A stretch of 64,000 bases of DNA from Notospermus geniculatus (taxonomy: Eukaryota; Nemertea; Pilidiophora; Heteronemertea; Lineidae): contig NMRB01000210.1 in the NCBI GenBank assembly GCA_002633025.1, positions 53,475 through 117,474 on the forward strand, written 5' to 3'. Under the pieces are notes generated by a model. It was not told the DNA's origin. It did not search any database and saw nothing but the letters and a program-made list of their open reading frames with translations. Shown piece after piece: positions 19,858 through 30,170 of this stretch. The position numbers and the translations under genes were made by a program. Each line of letters opens with the position of its first letter. The first letter of the stretch is position 1.

Positions 19858-21670
19858 AACCTCATTAATGAGACACCTTACCCAAGAGGACAAATCTCTA
19901 TAAATGGCACAAAAGTTCAGTCCGAAATGGGTAATTTTTTTATTTGTTTTTGACTCATAACCAGGAAACTTCTCAATTCTACTCTCGATGATCACTTTGG
20001 TGCAGAGTGAGTAGTTCCTTGGCTTCCTCAGGAAGATTCCGGGTAAGGCTGGGGTAGAATGTGAACAACTTCGAGATTATCGCAGAAGAAACGCTGTACA
20101 AAAACCGAACGTTTTTTCCTATGTAACAGAAAACCTAGGTGAAAATGCACAAAAAATTGCCAATGTGAGCTGAAATGGTTCGAACTGCATTAGTAGGAGC
20201 ATGTTTTTGGACAAAATCCGACCATCTCAAACGTCATTTGCCTCCGTAAGACCTGATAGCATATCCATTTAGGGTTTTTATGGCCGAAAAACACCCTAAG
20301 CCCGATGCATTAGTGATACACTTAACGCAAGACCCACTTGCCTCGGGTCATACTTAACAGTCGATGGAGACGGATGGCTAGCGGCACGTTGATTGCACAG
20401 TTGGTGTGGTGGTCGATGTATCAGTGCGTCCACGTCAAGAGCTCGGTTTGCCAGGAGCAAGTACAAGTTCTAGGGGTGCCAGCAGTGGAAAAGATAGTCT
20501 GTAATAAAACATAACTACATTCCTACTGGCGACAGTTGGTGGACACATCTCTTAGCTCAGCTGGTGGAGCATCGCACTAAGCAGAGGGTCCCCAGTACAA
20601 ATCTTGCTGCGGTTCTTCATTTTTTCACAGTTCCACCAAATGGACAACGGTGCTCTGGTGCTGGTCTAGCGCCATAGGTGGCAGAGACGAGAACCAGTCT
20701 ACTGTATGAGTACGGCTGTGACAGTGCCACTAACGCCCACCATATGGTTACAAGGACATGGATTTTATTTTCATTACACGTCTGACCAGCTTATGTTTAA
20801 TAATAGATAATACCATGAATAGCTGAGGTTTCTCGTCTGGCCATGTAATTCCAGGGCCTTTGTGGGGGCGAAATTTGATTACAAGCATGATACGCAGTAT
20901 TACTCATGGGCAGTGAAGGGAAAACAAGTAAACCAATCTTATGACTGAGATCTTACAGTATGTCCCACACATTTTTGTCTGAATGAGTCATACGTAGCGT
21001 GCCAATGCCAGCCTCCCAAACAAAAAGGAACAATACATTTCTATGGTAAAGCGATAGAACGGGAGATCTTACAAAGGTTGCTGAGACAAAAAGGGTTAAA
21101 GCCCTTACACCACTTCAATACAGTGAAGTAGATACCCCTAAATTACCAGCTAATCCGACGTGGAATACATGCTCCCCTGAAAATTAGTTTTTGGAGAAGA
21201 TAAGGTTAGCTGGTTGGCTGATACGGTTAGCGCCAGAGGTGATCCGGCCTCAGCTGTTCTCTAGAAATACTGTCGAGAAAATATAGTGGTTTTACTTATG
21301 CCATTATTGAAATTCATATAATGGTTTCATTTTTATATCAATTCAAGCTTGGCTGTACATTCTAGTGCTGTGTAATGTACAAATGCACAGGTTATTTCAA
21401 AAGCTTAGGGCGAGATGAACAAGAGAATAGATGTCGAAAACTCTGGCTCAGGTGGAGATCCCCAATTTTTATGAAAATCACAACCTGTATGTAATTTTGT
21501 GTATTTTTATGTCTCTGACTCTTAAAATAATTTGCAAAACGATCCCGATTTTTTTTCTATACCAATATGGCTATCTCAATATAACTATTCTTCGAAAGCT
21601 CTCCAATGAATTGTATTGTGTTGGGTTTTCCAGGGCCGAAGCCAAAGCATGCTTGGCCCTGGTAAGTATA
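19858..21670 (+). repeat. 1.8-kb duplicated segment, copy A
   Basis: It starts AACCTCATTAATGAGACACC and ends in a family 4 SINE tail (GGGCCGAAGCCAAAGC, to 21670). It matches 22208-24323 throughout, in the same orientation, at roughly 95-97 per cent identity by eye. No long frame. It holds a tRNA-like stretch (20548-20622). It keeps the empty site TCTCTATAAATGGC (near 19905-19918) for the element present in copy B. Confidence 0.85.
20548..20622 (+). repeat. tRNA-like stretch inside the 1.8-kb repeat
   Basis: TCTTAGCTCAGCTGGTGGAG (A box TTAGCTCAGCTGG), then ATCGCACTAAGCAGAG, then GTCCCCAGTACAAATC where a B box would lie. The B box is weak (no TTC at the right place). The equivalent in copy B is at about 23201-23275. 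Probably a decayed tRNA-derived SINE carried by the repeat, not a tRNA gene. Confidence 0.5.
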
Positions 21671-22205
21671 GACCATGTGCACGTGACGTCATCATTGACG
21701 TCATAATTTGCACGTCAGCCATTTTGGACGGCATCTGACGCTACGAATGCGTTGGGTCACGTGCCAGGAATTGACCAATCAGCGCGGGGTTACATGGTAA
21801 AAGTAGATCTTTAAAAACCCAGTTTTCTCCATTTATCATAGATAATATCGAGTAAAAGGCACTTAAATATTCTGTTTGACACAGAAATAATTAAGAGAAA
21901 AATAATTTTCAACTTTTGGGAAAGTTTGATAGTGATGGTATCATAAGCCTGTTTTCCAGTGGGCTAAGTGTATTACTACGCCGATATGGAGTGGCTGCAT
22001 TGAAATATCGTGCGAAATTACCCCTCATATTTTCAGTACCCCCAAACCCTGAAATTATCATGGTCAACCCACAACGAAAACTTTACGGTTTGAAGCATTA
22101 GGCTAGGGGTACGTTGTGTCCGAACGGTTCCTTCCAACGAAACTCTGGGACAAATCTACGAGCACAGGCATCTCGCCATTTCTAATGGTAAATGCATTGG
22201 CCACG
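21671..22205. other. Unique spacer between repeat copies
   Basis: Begins with a cluster of CACGTGACGTCA, TGACGTCA, GCACGTC and CACGTGCC motifs (21679-21765). The rest shows nothing recognisable. An ambiguous base sits at 22206, directly at the start of copy B. Confidence 0.5.
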
Positions 22206-22207
22206 NA

Positions 22208-24323
22208 AAACCTCATTAAGGAGACACCTTACCCAAGAGGACAGATCTCTATTAAAGGTGCTCTAGTTCGAATTGTAAACGTTACGGTTTGTTTATTTAC
22301 ATGGTTGATTATAATAGTTACTTTTCCTCGGACAGGTGGCAGCACCGTGTATACCAAAACATAAATGTTATCTATTTTTATATCTATCTTGATAAATATT
22401 CTTGTAACTGAAATATATTCATGATTTTACTCTCAAAAACAAACAAAAAGTTGTGAAAGGCGAGATTTAATTCGATTTTATCTGATTTGTTAGTACCAGA
22501 AGTTGACAATAGGTGGCACACCGTAATGTTTACAATTCGAATTAGAGCACCTTTAATGGCACAAAAGTTCAGTCCGAAATGGGTAATTTTTTTATTTGTT
22601 TTTGACTCATAACCAGGAAACTTCTCAATTGTACTCTCGATGATCACTTTGGTGCAGAGTGAGTAGTTCCTTGGCTTCTTCAGGAAGATTCCGGGTAAGG
22701 CTGGGGTAGAATGTGAACTATTTTGAAGTTATCACAGAAGAAACGCTATACAAAAACCCAACGTTTTTCCTATGTAACAGAAAACCTAGGTGAAAATGCA
22801 CAAAAAATTGCCAATGTGAGCTGAAATGATTCGAACTGCATTAGTAGGAGCATGTTTTTGGACAAAATCCGACCATCTCAAACGTCATTTTCCTCCGTAA
22901 GACCTGATAGCATATCCATTTAGGGTTTTTATGGCCGAAAAACACCCTAAGCCCGATGCATTAGTGATACACTTAACGCAAGACCCACTTGCCTCGGGTC
23001 ATACTTAACAGTCGATGGAGACGGATGGCTAGCGGCACGTTGATTGCACAGTTGGTGTGGTGGTCGATGTATCGGTGCGTCCACGTCAAGAGCTCGGTTT
23101 GCCAGGAGCAAGTACAAGTTCTAGAGGTGCCAGCAGTGGAAAAGATAGTCTGTAACAAAACATAACTACATTCCTACTGGCGACAGCTGGTGGACACATC
23201 TCTTAGCTCAGCTGGTAGAGCATCGCACTAAGCAGAAGGTCCCCAGTACAAATCGTGTTGCGGTTCTTCATTTTGTCACAGTTTCACCAAATGGACAACG
23301 GTGCTCTGGTGCTGGGCTAGCGCCATAGGAGGCAGAGACAAGAACCAGTCTACTGTATGAGTACGGGTGTGACAGTGCCACTAACGCCCACCATATGGTT
23401 ACGGTACCGGGTACAAGGACATGGATTTTATTTTCATTACACGTCTGACCAGCTTATGTTTAATAATAGATAATACCATGAATAGCTGAGGTTTCTCTTC
23501 TAGCCATGTAATTCCAGGGCCTTTGTGGGGGCGAAATTTGATTACAAGCATGATACGCAGTATTACTCATGGGCAGTGAAGGGAAAACAAGTAAACCAAT
23601 CTTATGACTGAGATCTTACGGTATGTCCCACATATTTTTGTCTGAATGAGTCATATTTAGCCAAAAGTGCCAATGCCAGCCTCCCAAACAAAAAGGAACA
23701 ATACATTTCTATGGTAAAGCGATAGAACGGGAGATCTTACAAAGGTTGCTGAGACAAAAACGGTTAAAGCCCTTACACCACTTCAATACAGTGAAGTAGA
23801 TACCCCTAAATTACCAGCTAATCCGACGTGGAATACATGCTCCCCTGAAAATTAGTTTTTGGAGAAGATAAGGTTAGTTGGTGGGCTGATGCGGTTAGCG
23901 CCAGAGGTGATCCGGCCTCAGCTGTTCTCTAGAAATACTGTCGAGAAAATATAGTGGTTTTACTTATGCCATTATTGAAATTCATATAATGTTTCATTTT
24001 ATATCAATTCAAGCTTGGCTGTACATTCTAGTGTTGTGTAATGTACAAATGCACAGGTTATTTGAAAAGCTTAGGATGAGATAACTAGAGAATAGATGTC
24101 GAAAGCTCTGGCTCAGGTGGAGATCCCCAATTTTTATGAAAATCACAACCTGTATGTAATTTTCTTATGTCTCTGACTCTTAAAATAATTTGCAAAACGA
24201 TCCCGATTTTTTTTCTATACCAATATGGCTGTCTCAATATAACTATTCTTCGAAAGCTCTCCAATGAATTGTATTGGGTTTTCCAGGGCCGAAGCCAAAG
24301 CATTCTTGGCCCTGGTAAGTATA
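22208..24323 (+). repeat. 1.8-kb duplicated segment, copy B
   Basis: Same content as copy A but interrupted by the 297-bp TTAA element (22256-22552). It also has an 11-bp insertion near 23401 (GGTACCGGGTA) and small differences. At its 3' end the SINE tail continues into a full SINE (24292-24650), whereas copy A is cut at the tail. Confidence 0.85.
22256..22552. mobile_element. 297-bp TTAA element with 33-bp TIRs
   Basis: Left end AGGTGCTCTAGTTCGAATTG and right end CAATTCGAATTAGAGCACCT are inverted repeats extending about 33 bp with two mismatches. TTAA borders both ends (22252-22255, 22553-22556). Copy A of the host repeat lacks it, giving a clean insertion site. A second copy lies at 35894-36147. 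Non-coding. Confidence 0.92.
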
Positions 24324-24650
24324 GAAGAGACCATCTCAAGTACACGTAACTCATATTCCTCACTTGGATGGGGTCTTTCACTTGCCCTTGTGAAGGTACA
24401 AGGTACAAGGCACCATGGCTTACTCTCCCATGCAATAGACGTGAAGAGCCAGGGATGATCGTGAATCCCATATGGTACAGCTGGATTCGAACCCAAGATC
24501 TGCCAAGCCTGCCGAAGCAGACATGACAACCGCAAGACGTGAAGGGACAGGGATGATCGTTAATACTATATGGCCCGGGCTGGATGCGAACCCAGGACCT
24601 ACCACTTGCTAAGCAGACGTGGTAACCACTAGGCTATCAGAGTTCCTTTC
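24292..24650 (-). mobile_element. SINE with two tRNA heads, family 4
   Basis: Read on the minus strand: head 1 GATAGCCTAGTGGTTACCACG, CTTAGCAAGTGG, B box GGGTTCGCATCC; then a second head with GTCATGTCTGCTTCGGCAGG and B box GGGTTCGAATCC; then the body TCCCTGGCTCTTCACGTC, GGTGCCTTGTACC, ending GGGCCAAGAATGCTTTGGC. The single-head copy at 27603-27850 shares head and body. Confidence 0.8.
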
Positions 24651-25744
24651 CAAGTGACTAAGGAATTCAAACATTGGTGGAAAAAGTGTCTATCAATGCG
24701 GTCATGACCCACTGACAACATTTACGATAAGGAGAGACAAGCATTTCTTTCACGAGAATCGTGGCAAAGTGGTAAATCATTGAAAGAACGAACGACAACA
24801 CGTCCTGAAAGAATAATGGAGAAGCAACCAATCATGCTAAGCAAATGTGACAACACCTTGAAGTGACATCCAATCATTCTCTTTCCCTTGAGAATGCCAA
24901 TGACTCGAACCTGAGCGTGGTTCTGTGACGATGAAAGAAAACAAGAGCGATTTTTATAAACTTAATCGCCACCGTTGGGAATCTCGGAACCAAATATGGT
25001 TGTCAAACCCAGCGAATTCCCGTGAAGATACTTCACCAATGCTTTTATAGACTTGGATGATTGACGAGCTCCGTCGACAAAAGGATGGCAGGCGGATTCA
25101 TAGGTTGAAACGCCGATGCTATTTTAGATGCAGAATCAAACACCGTTGCATTGATTTCGATCAAGAATTTTGATTGGTTAGGATGAGATTATCAATTATT
25201 TTTGACTGGGGCACGAAAGATGATCATCAAAATCTCATCCATTTTTCAATTTGCTGAAAATCATGACGTTTTCTACAATGATTTTGATTTCATTTGTTCT
25301 TGTATAAATATTTATTCAAGACATCTTTTCCAAAGTTTGATATGTTTTGATGATTTATTTTTTCTTCGTGACTTTTTTGCCAAAATCATCCATTTGTTCC
25401 AATATTATTCCATTTGGTGCCAAAGGAATCAAAATATTGCTGATTTCAATCAATCACTTGATGTTTCTATGAAACTGGTCCCAAGGAATTTTTTTCTTCG
25501 CTGTTTTTGATGTTCATAGATTTGACCCTATGACTTCCTGACTGCTTACTGCTTTACTGTCCCATGCGACGGACGTGAAGAACAGGTGTAACATATGTGA
25601 GTGTTTCTGTAGCTCAGTGTTCCCCAACAATAGACGCGGCCTGGAATGGTTATTGTTGGGTTAGTTGCCGCTTAATCCGTCAGGAGGGAAAAAATAAGAA
25701 AAACACAGAAATACGGGGAACACTGATCGACGTTACACCGGGAA
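24651..25744. other. Spacer; AT-rich open stretch
   Basis: 25202-25510 is open for about 100 codons on the plus strand but is simply T-rich (Phe/Ile-rich translation). TCCCATGCGACGGACGTGAAGAA at 25560-25582 is a fragment of the family 4 SINE body. Confidence 0.45.
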
Positions 25745-25845
25745 TGAAATCCCATTTGGCCCGGGGTAGATTTGAACCCGGGATCGGCTGTTGGTCAAGA
25801 GGGCGACTCTCTAAACCACAGCGCCAACGTGCTCCCCCAACTTGC
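25745..25845 (-). mobile_element. tRNA-derived SINE, family 7
   Basis: Minus strand: GGGAGCACGTTGGCGCTGTGG (A box TGGCGCTGTGG), TTTAGAGAGTCGCCC, then B box CCGGGTTCAAATCTACCC. The 152-codon plus frame at 25597-26055 runs antisense through it and is not a gene. Only one clear copy in the window. Confidence 0.6.
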
Positions 25846-26261
25846 ATCATCTTCAATCGTCCAATCATCTTGTTTTGGCCATCACCTGATGTTTTCATGA
25901 CGGTTCTTTGTCAACAACATAAGGATTCTCGTCCATCACGGAGAAATGAAATGAAGTGCTCTCGTTGTCTGCTCAAGGGGAACGTGATTGTGGATATTGA
26001 CAAAATGTTACTTTCAGGCCAAAATGTGATTATGGGAGGTGATGGGCGCTGCTGACGACGGCGGAAGACACTGGAATTGATTTATCAGGAGTATTTGGAC
26101 AAGGGGCAACTCTGAATCAAGTTTATGTGGGCTAGCAGGCAGGGGGAGATACCTTGGCGCAATTTTATGAGCTGAAAACTAGGCAAAGTCATGAAGACCC
26201 TGATTTTAGAGTTGGAACATTATTTGTTTTTTTTTATGTGTCTGTGAACAATAAATGGGAG
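25846..26261. other. No recognised feature
   Basis: No repeat match; unremarkable composition. Confidence 0.45.
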
Positions 26262-26440
26262 ACTCTGCTGCCGTTAGAGGTCACCACCAGTTAGCGTCCT
26301 AGAACGTCATGGAATTTGACGTCACAGAGAAGAAATGCATGCCATGACGTCATCCATAATGACGTTGACGCCATGGCTTACTTCTGCAATTTTGTGACGT
26401 TCTAGGACTGCTAACAGGCGCCCTCTAACAGCAGTAGAGT
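26262..26440. mobile_element. 179-bp TIR element with about 48-bp arms
   Basis: ACTCTGCTGCCGTTAGAGG at the left is matched by CCTCTAACAGCAGTAGAGT at the right. Further in, CCTAGAACGTCA pairs with TGACGTTCTAGG. Interior TGACGTCA and CATGACGTCAT motifs pair among themselves, so most of the element can fold. Non-coding. Confidence 0.75.
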
Positions 26441-26813
26441 CTCACTGCTGTAACGAGTGTGCACAAGTTGATAAGTTTTAGATTTTTAAAAACAGACAAA
26501 CTGAGCTGTACACCATTTGCTACCAACTCAATCGAAAGAGCCATCAGCTTCTGACGACGCTATGCACGCCCCGGAGACTCCGTCTTCATAAATATTGCAT
26601 TAGTTGCCAATATACCTCAAAGGGCTCACTGAGGTGGATAGACACCACTTTATTAGCGGTGTACGATGCACAAAGGTTGTCAACGCACAGGAATCTTAAG
26701 ACCCCGCCCAGGAAAACATGGGGATGTTGTGAAGTGGTCGAGGAACTGCTGCTTGTAAACATTGGAATTGGTCCTAATTTGATTTTAGAGGGAACGTCAG
26801 TTTGTTTGCATTA

Positions 26814-26962
26814 GGGAGGTTTCGAAATCAAACGATAAACGTAAACTTTACCACAGCGTTATTTTTCGTACTACACATTAACCAGATTTTATATTGCATT
26901 TTCGGTACAAAAATAACGTTGTCGTTAACGTTTACGTTTATCGTTTGATTTCGAAACCTCCC
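26814..26962. mobile_element. Foldback element, GGGAGTTT family, copy 2
   Basis: GGGAGGTTTCGAAATCAAACG at the left end pairs with CGTTTGATTTCGAAACCTCCC at the right end. Pairing continues through ATAAACGTAAAC with GTTTACGTTTAT and GCGTTATTTTT with AAAAATAACG. Same architecture as 10982 and 50853, but with its own arm sequence. Confidence 0.85.
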
Positions 26963-27602
26963 TCTTATCATCAGTCTTGGCCTTCAATAAAGCCCTCACG
27001 AACCATGTTTGTGTGATCCAAGAGTTGTGAGTACTAGCCCCATTGTCAGTTTCATTCCTTCACTCCAAAATATCGCCTTTACCTTGTGTCGGACTTCATA
27101 CAAAAGTCCAAAGTGGATCCGAATCCAGTCCAGCCCAAACAATACAAGTCATTGTTGCTAAACTCACTGGACTGGAAACAATACAAACGCCATCACTTGA
27201 ACCAGCCAAGCTGAAATTCCAAGCCAAGACCTAACACGCCTGACCGGCCAGTCTGTTTACATATATCGCTAAGCTAATCAAGCCGAAAGCCACAAAGATA
27301 TGAACCCGAGCTCTGCAGCGTGGGTCAACTCCAATAGGTCGTAATGAAGCTACAATGTGAACTAATTCCATCGACTTTGGTAACATCCTATACAAATCTT
27401 ACCTATTCAGGTTTTGGATTATCTATTCTAGGTACGCGAAGTCATTGATTATGGTGTACTAGTATTCAAGGCTGTTTTCAGAATTGTAATGAGTTCGTTC
27501 TGTCTCATCTTGAATGTCACTCAAGACCTTAGAGCAACATCTCTGCATACCAATGAGGAACCACAGACAATCCACTGGTGTTGAAAACCAGCCGAAGTAC
27601 TG
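26963..27602. other. No recognised feature
   Basis: No gene or repeat seen. Confidence 0.45.
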
Positions 27603-27850
27603 GAAGCCTTGATAGTCTAGTGGTTATCACGTCCACTTAGCAAGCGGCAGGTCCTGAGTTCGAAACCCGGCCCTGTGGGATTAATTATCCCTGGCTCTTC
27701 AGTCTGTCACATAGGATAGTAAGCCTTGGTGCCTTGTTTCTTTGCAAGGGCAAGTAAAAGACCCCACCCAAGTGAAGAACATGAGTAGCTTGAGATTGCC
27801 TCTTCAGTCATGTCAGTGCTTATCAGGGCCAACAATGCTTTGGCTTCGGG
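27603..27850 (+). mobile_element. tRNA-derived SINE, family 4 (single head)
   Basis: GATAGTCTAGTGGTTATCACG (A box), CACTTAGCAAGCGGC, B box CTGAGTTCGAAACCC, then body with CCCTGGCTCTTCAGTC, TTGGTGCCTTG, CAAGGGCAAGTAAAAGACC and tail AATGCTTTGGCTTCG. Related: 24292 (two heads), 32865 (minus), head-only 47690-47725, tails at 21632 and 58466. Confidence 0.8.
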
Positions 27851-27928
27851 TCTGACGGAAAAATCTGGAAAAATCTGGAAGCCTGCTGTTGGAACTATGA
27901 CCAGCAGATTTGGAAAAGGCCCTATAGT

Positions 27929-28129
27929 CTCCTTCCACAGGAGCAGGAAGCAGTTTTGTGTTCTCCTTCCACAGGCATAGGAAGAAGTTTTATGTTCTCC
28001 TTCCACGGGAGTAGGAAGCAGTTTTGTGTTCTCCTTCAGCAGGTGTAGGAAGCAGTATGTTCTCCTTCCAAAAGAGCAGGAAACAGTTTTATATTCTCCT
28101 TCCAAAGGATTAGGAAGCAGTTTTATTTC
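27929..28129 (+). repeat. 34-bp minisatellite, six copies
   Basis: The unit is CTCCTTCCACAGGAGCAGG with AAGCAGTTTTGTGTT. Copies start at 27929, 27963, 27997, 28031, 28062 and 28096; one unit is 31 bp. CCTTCC...GGAGCAGG is partly self-complementary. The minus frame through it is an artefact of the array. Confidence 0.85.
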
Positions 28130-29690
28130 ACCAGAAAGGCTCCCATGAATGAAGCTAAAATATGACCCCTGGTCCAGAAGCCAGTGTCACAGACAGCAAC
28201 CAACTCCAGCATTCACAATGATTCAACCTCTCTGGATGGCTATTTCAGCCGACACAAACTACAAACCCACCTGTTACACAGCCCGCCACCCTCGAAGCGC
28301 AGACAGACGGCTATGTTCACAGCTTATCAGAAGAGGCGGCAGCCCTGGCCTTCGTAAACAAAATAACGTATCAACAATATGAAGGAGGCATATCGTCGTG
28401 TTGTTCTGTTGACACTGTAGCCTCCTGTACACTCTTCTCTGTCGGCAAAATTTGTTTTCGACGAACTTTGTATATACATATCACCCCCTGGGTAAATTCC
28501 GCAAAGGAATAGTTTCAGCTAATTCGTTTTATACTAGTATTGTTGTGTATATGTCAAAATTGGTCTAAACTTCCTGATCAGAATGTTACAACGGATCTCT
28601 ATTCGTCTGGCTGCATTGTTAAAAGGCCAAGGAATCTGCATGAGCCACAGGCAGATCTTCACCAGGGCCTAAGATCCGGCAAATTTTTCCGCTCGAACAA
28701 GCAATTTCTACGATGGCCAGAAGGGGCTAGAATAAGAGATCCCTTCTTGCATGCAAGAAACGGCATACCGTGAAATCTGTTACAATTAACGGTTGTTTTA
28801 AGACCTGTAGCGGCAGAGTGGACGAAAGTCTCTTTCCTTGTCTCACCAATCTGCATGTTTTCATCCAAGAACGTATTGGCCCACTTCTTACGCCAAAAAA
28901 CACATCGGACCGAAATTCAATCAATTTTCCAATATGGTGGATATACTTTTATGTCCATGGCTCCCGGTGGTTGCCATGGCAACCAAAGGTGTTAGAAAAC
29001 TCTGTGTCGTCTGCTGTCATACCTTGTCCAGCAATCTGCATCAAAGCAAAATTTGCTGCGGGCAAACGCAGGAATCGCAGCGGTGAATCCCTCGGAAGGA
29101 TTGCTTGTAATCCGGTCCATGGTGTCGGGATGAGCTACATCATGTCTCCATGACAACTGCCAGCAGACATACTTGTCACCACGGGAGCTCATATTCGTCT
29201 TAATTCGCCATTCTGAACTACTTGGTTCACTACAAAGGACGCGACTAACTACGTCTTGTATCATCCAAAATCTTCTGGGGTAGCCAATCAGACGCAAGTC
29301 TTGTTGCAGTCGGAACCTAGTATAGATGGCAGCACCGATGTAAGCCAGCATGCCAAAAAACTGAACTAATGGCCTCTTGCATCAACGTCAGATGCTCAAA
29401 CGCTGTGCTGCTACAATTGCCAGACGTCCAGACATACATGTATAATGTATAAAATATAGGAATTCAACAATATAAGTCCCGACACCATCCATTTCCATGC
29501 GCGTGATACCCAACTACCTCAGGGGACCATTATCTCCAAGGCGTTTAAAAATTCGCATCCTTACAAAGAAAGATGACTACTTAGGTTTGCATTTGGGGAT
29601 GTTCTTCCACAAGATTCATGATCAGCCATTTAGACGTCGGTAAGAAACGTGAAACCCCAGGAGTCAGAATTAAGAGATCCCGGCGCAGCT
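28130..29690. other. Low-stop region, no confirmed gene
   Basis: Both strands are open near 28770-29350: 127 codons plus and 119 codons minus, the latter beginning MLAYIGAAIYTRFRLQQD with an ATG at 29351. Neither shows a known domain, splice signals or a poly(A) signal. The minus frame reads somewhat more naturally. Confidence 0.25.
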
Positions 29691-30170
29691 GGTGATTTAT
29701 GTTGTGTCTGGTGGCCAGGCCAAACTAAAGTAGTAATGGTATCATACAATGTCTTATAGAGATGACAGTCGTGTGATTTATGTTGTGTCTGGTGGCCAGG
29801 CCAAACTAAGGTAGAAATGGTGTCATACAATGTCTTACAGAGATGACAGTCGTGTGATTTATGTTGTGTCTGGTGGCCAGGCCAAACTAAAGTAGAAATG
29901 GTGTCATACAATGTCTTATAGAGATGACAGTCGTTATGTTGTGGCCAGGTCAAATTAAAGTAGAAATGGTGTCATACAATGTCTTATAGAGATGACAGTC
30001 GTGTGATTTATGTTGTCTGGTGGCCAGGCCAAACTAAAGTGGTAATGGTATCTTACAATGTCTTATAGAGATGACAGTCGTGTGATTTTTGTTGTGTCTG
30101 GTGGCCAGGCCAAACTAAAGTAGTAATGGTATCTTACAATGTCTTATAGAGATGACAGTTGTGTGATTTA
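29691..30170 (+). repeat. 80-81-bp tandem repeat, six copies
   Basis: The unit is GTGTGATTTATGTTGTGTC, TGGTGGCCAGGCCAAACTAA, AGTAGTAATGGTATCATAC, AATGTCTTATAGAGATGACA, GTC. Copy 4 (29935-30000) lacks about 15 bp. Copies are highly similar, so the array is young. Because 81 is a multiple of three, a 107-codon minus frame is created across it. Confidence 0.9.

Noticed and set aside
19858-24323. LTR retrotransposon with two 1.8-kb LTRs
   Set aside because: The 535-bp spacer has no primer-binding site, polypurine tract or gag/pol frame, and the copies do not begin TG and end CA.
25202-25510. 102-codon Phe/Ile-rich frame
   Set aside because: Explained by a T-rich strand; no ATG context, domain or splice support.
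25597-26055. 152-codon plus-strand frame
   Set aside because: It reads antisense through a tRNA-derived SINE (B box and A box at 25745-25845).
28992-29351. 119-codon minus frame starting at ATG
   Set aside because: Reads fairly naturally, but the opposite strand is also open over part of it, and no poly(A) signal, intron border or known domain was seen; left unproven.
29691-30170. CRISPR-like array
   Set aside because: Units are contiguous 80-bp repeats without unique spacers, in a eukaryotic setting.
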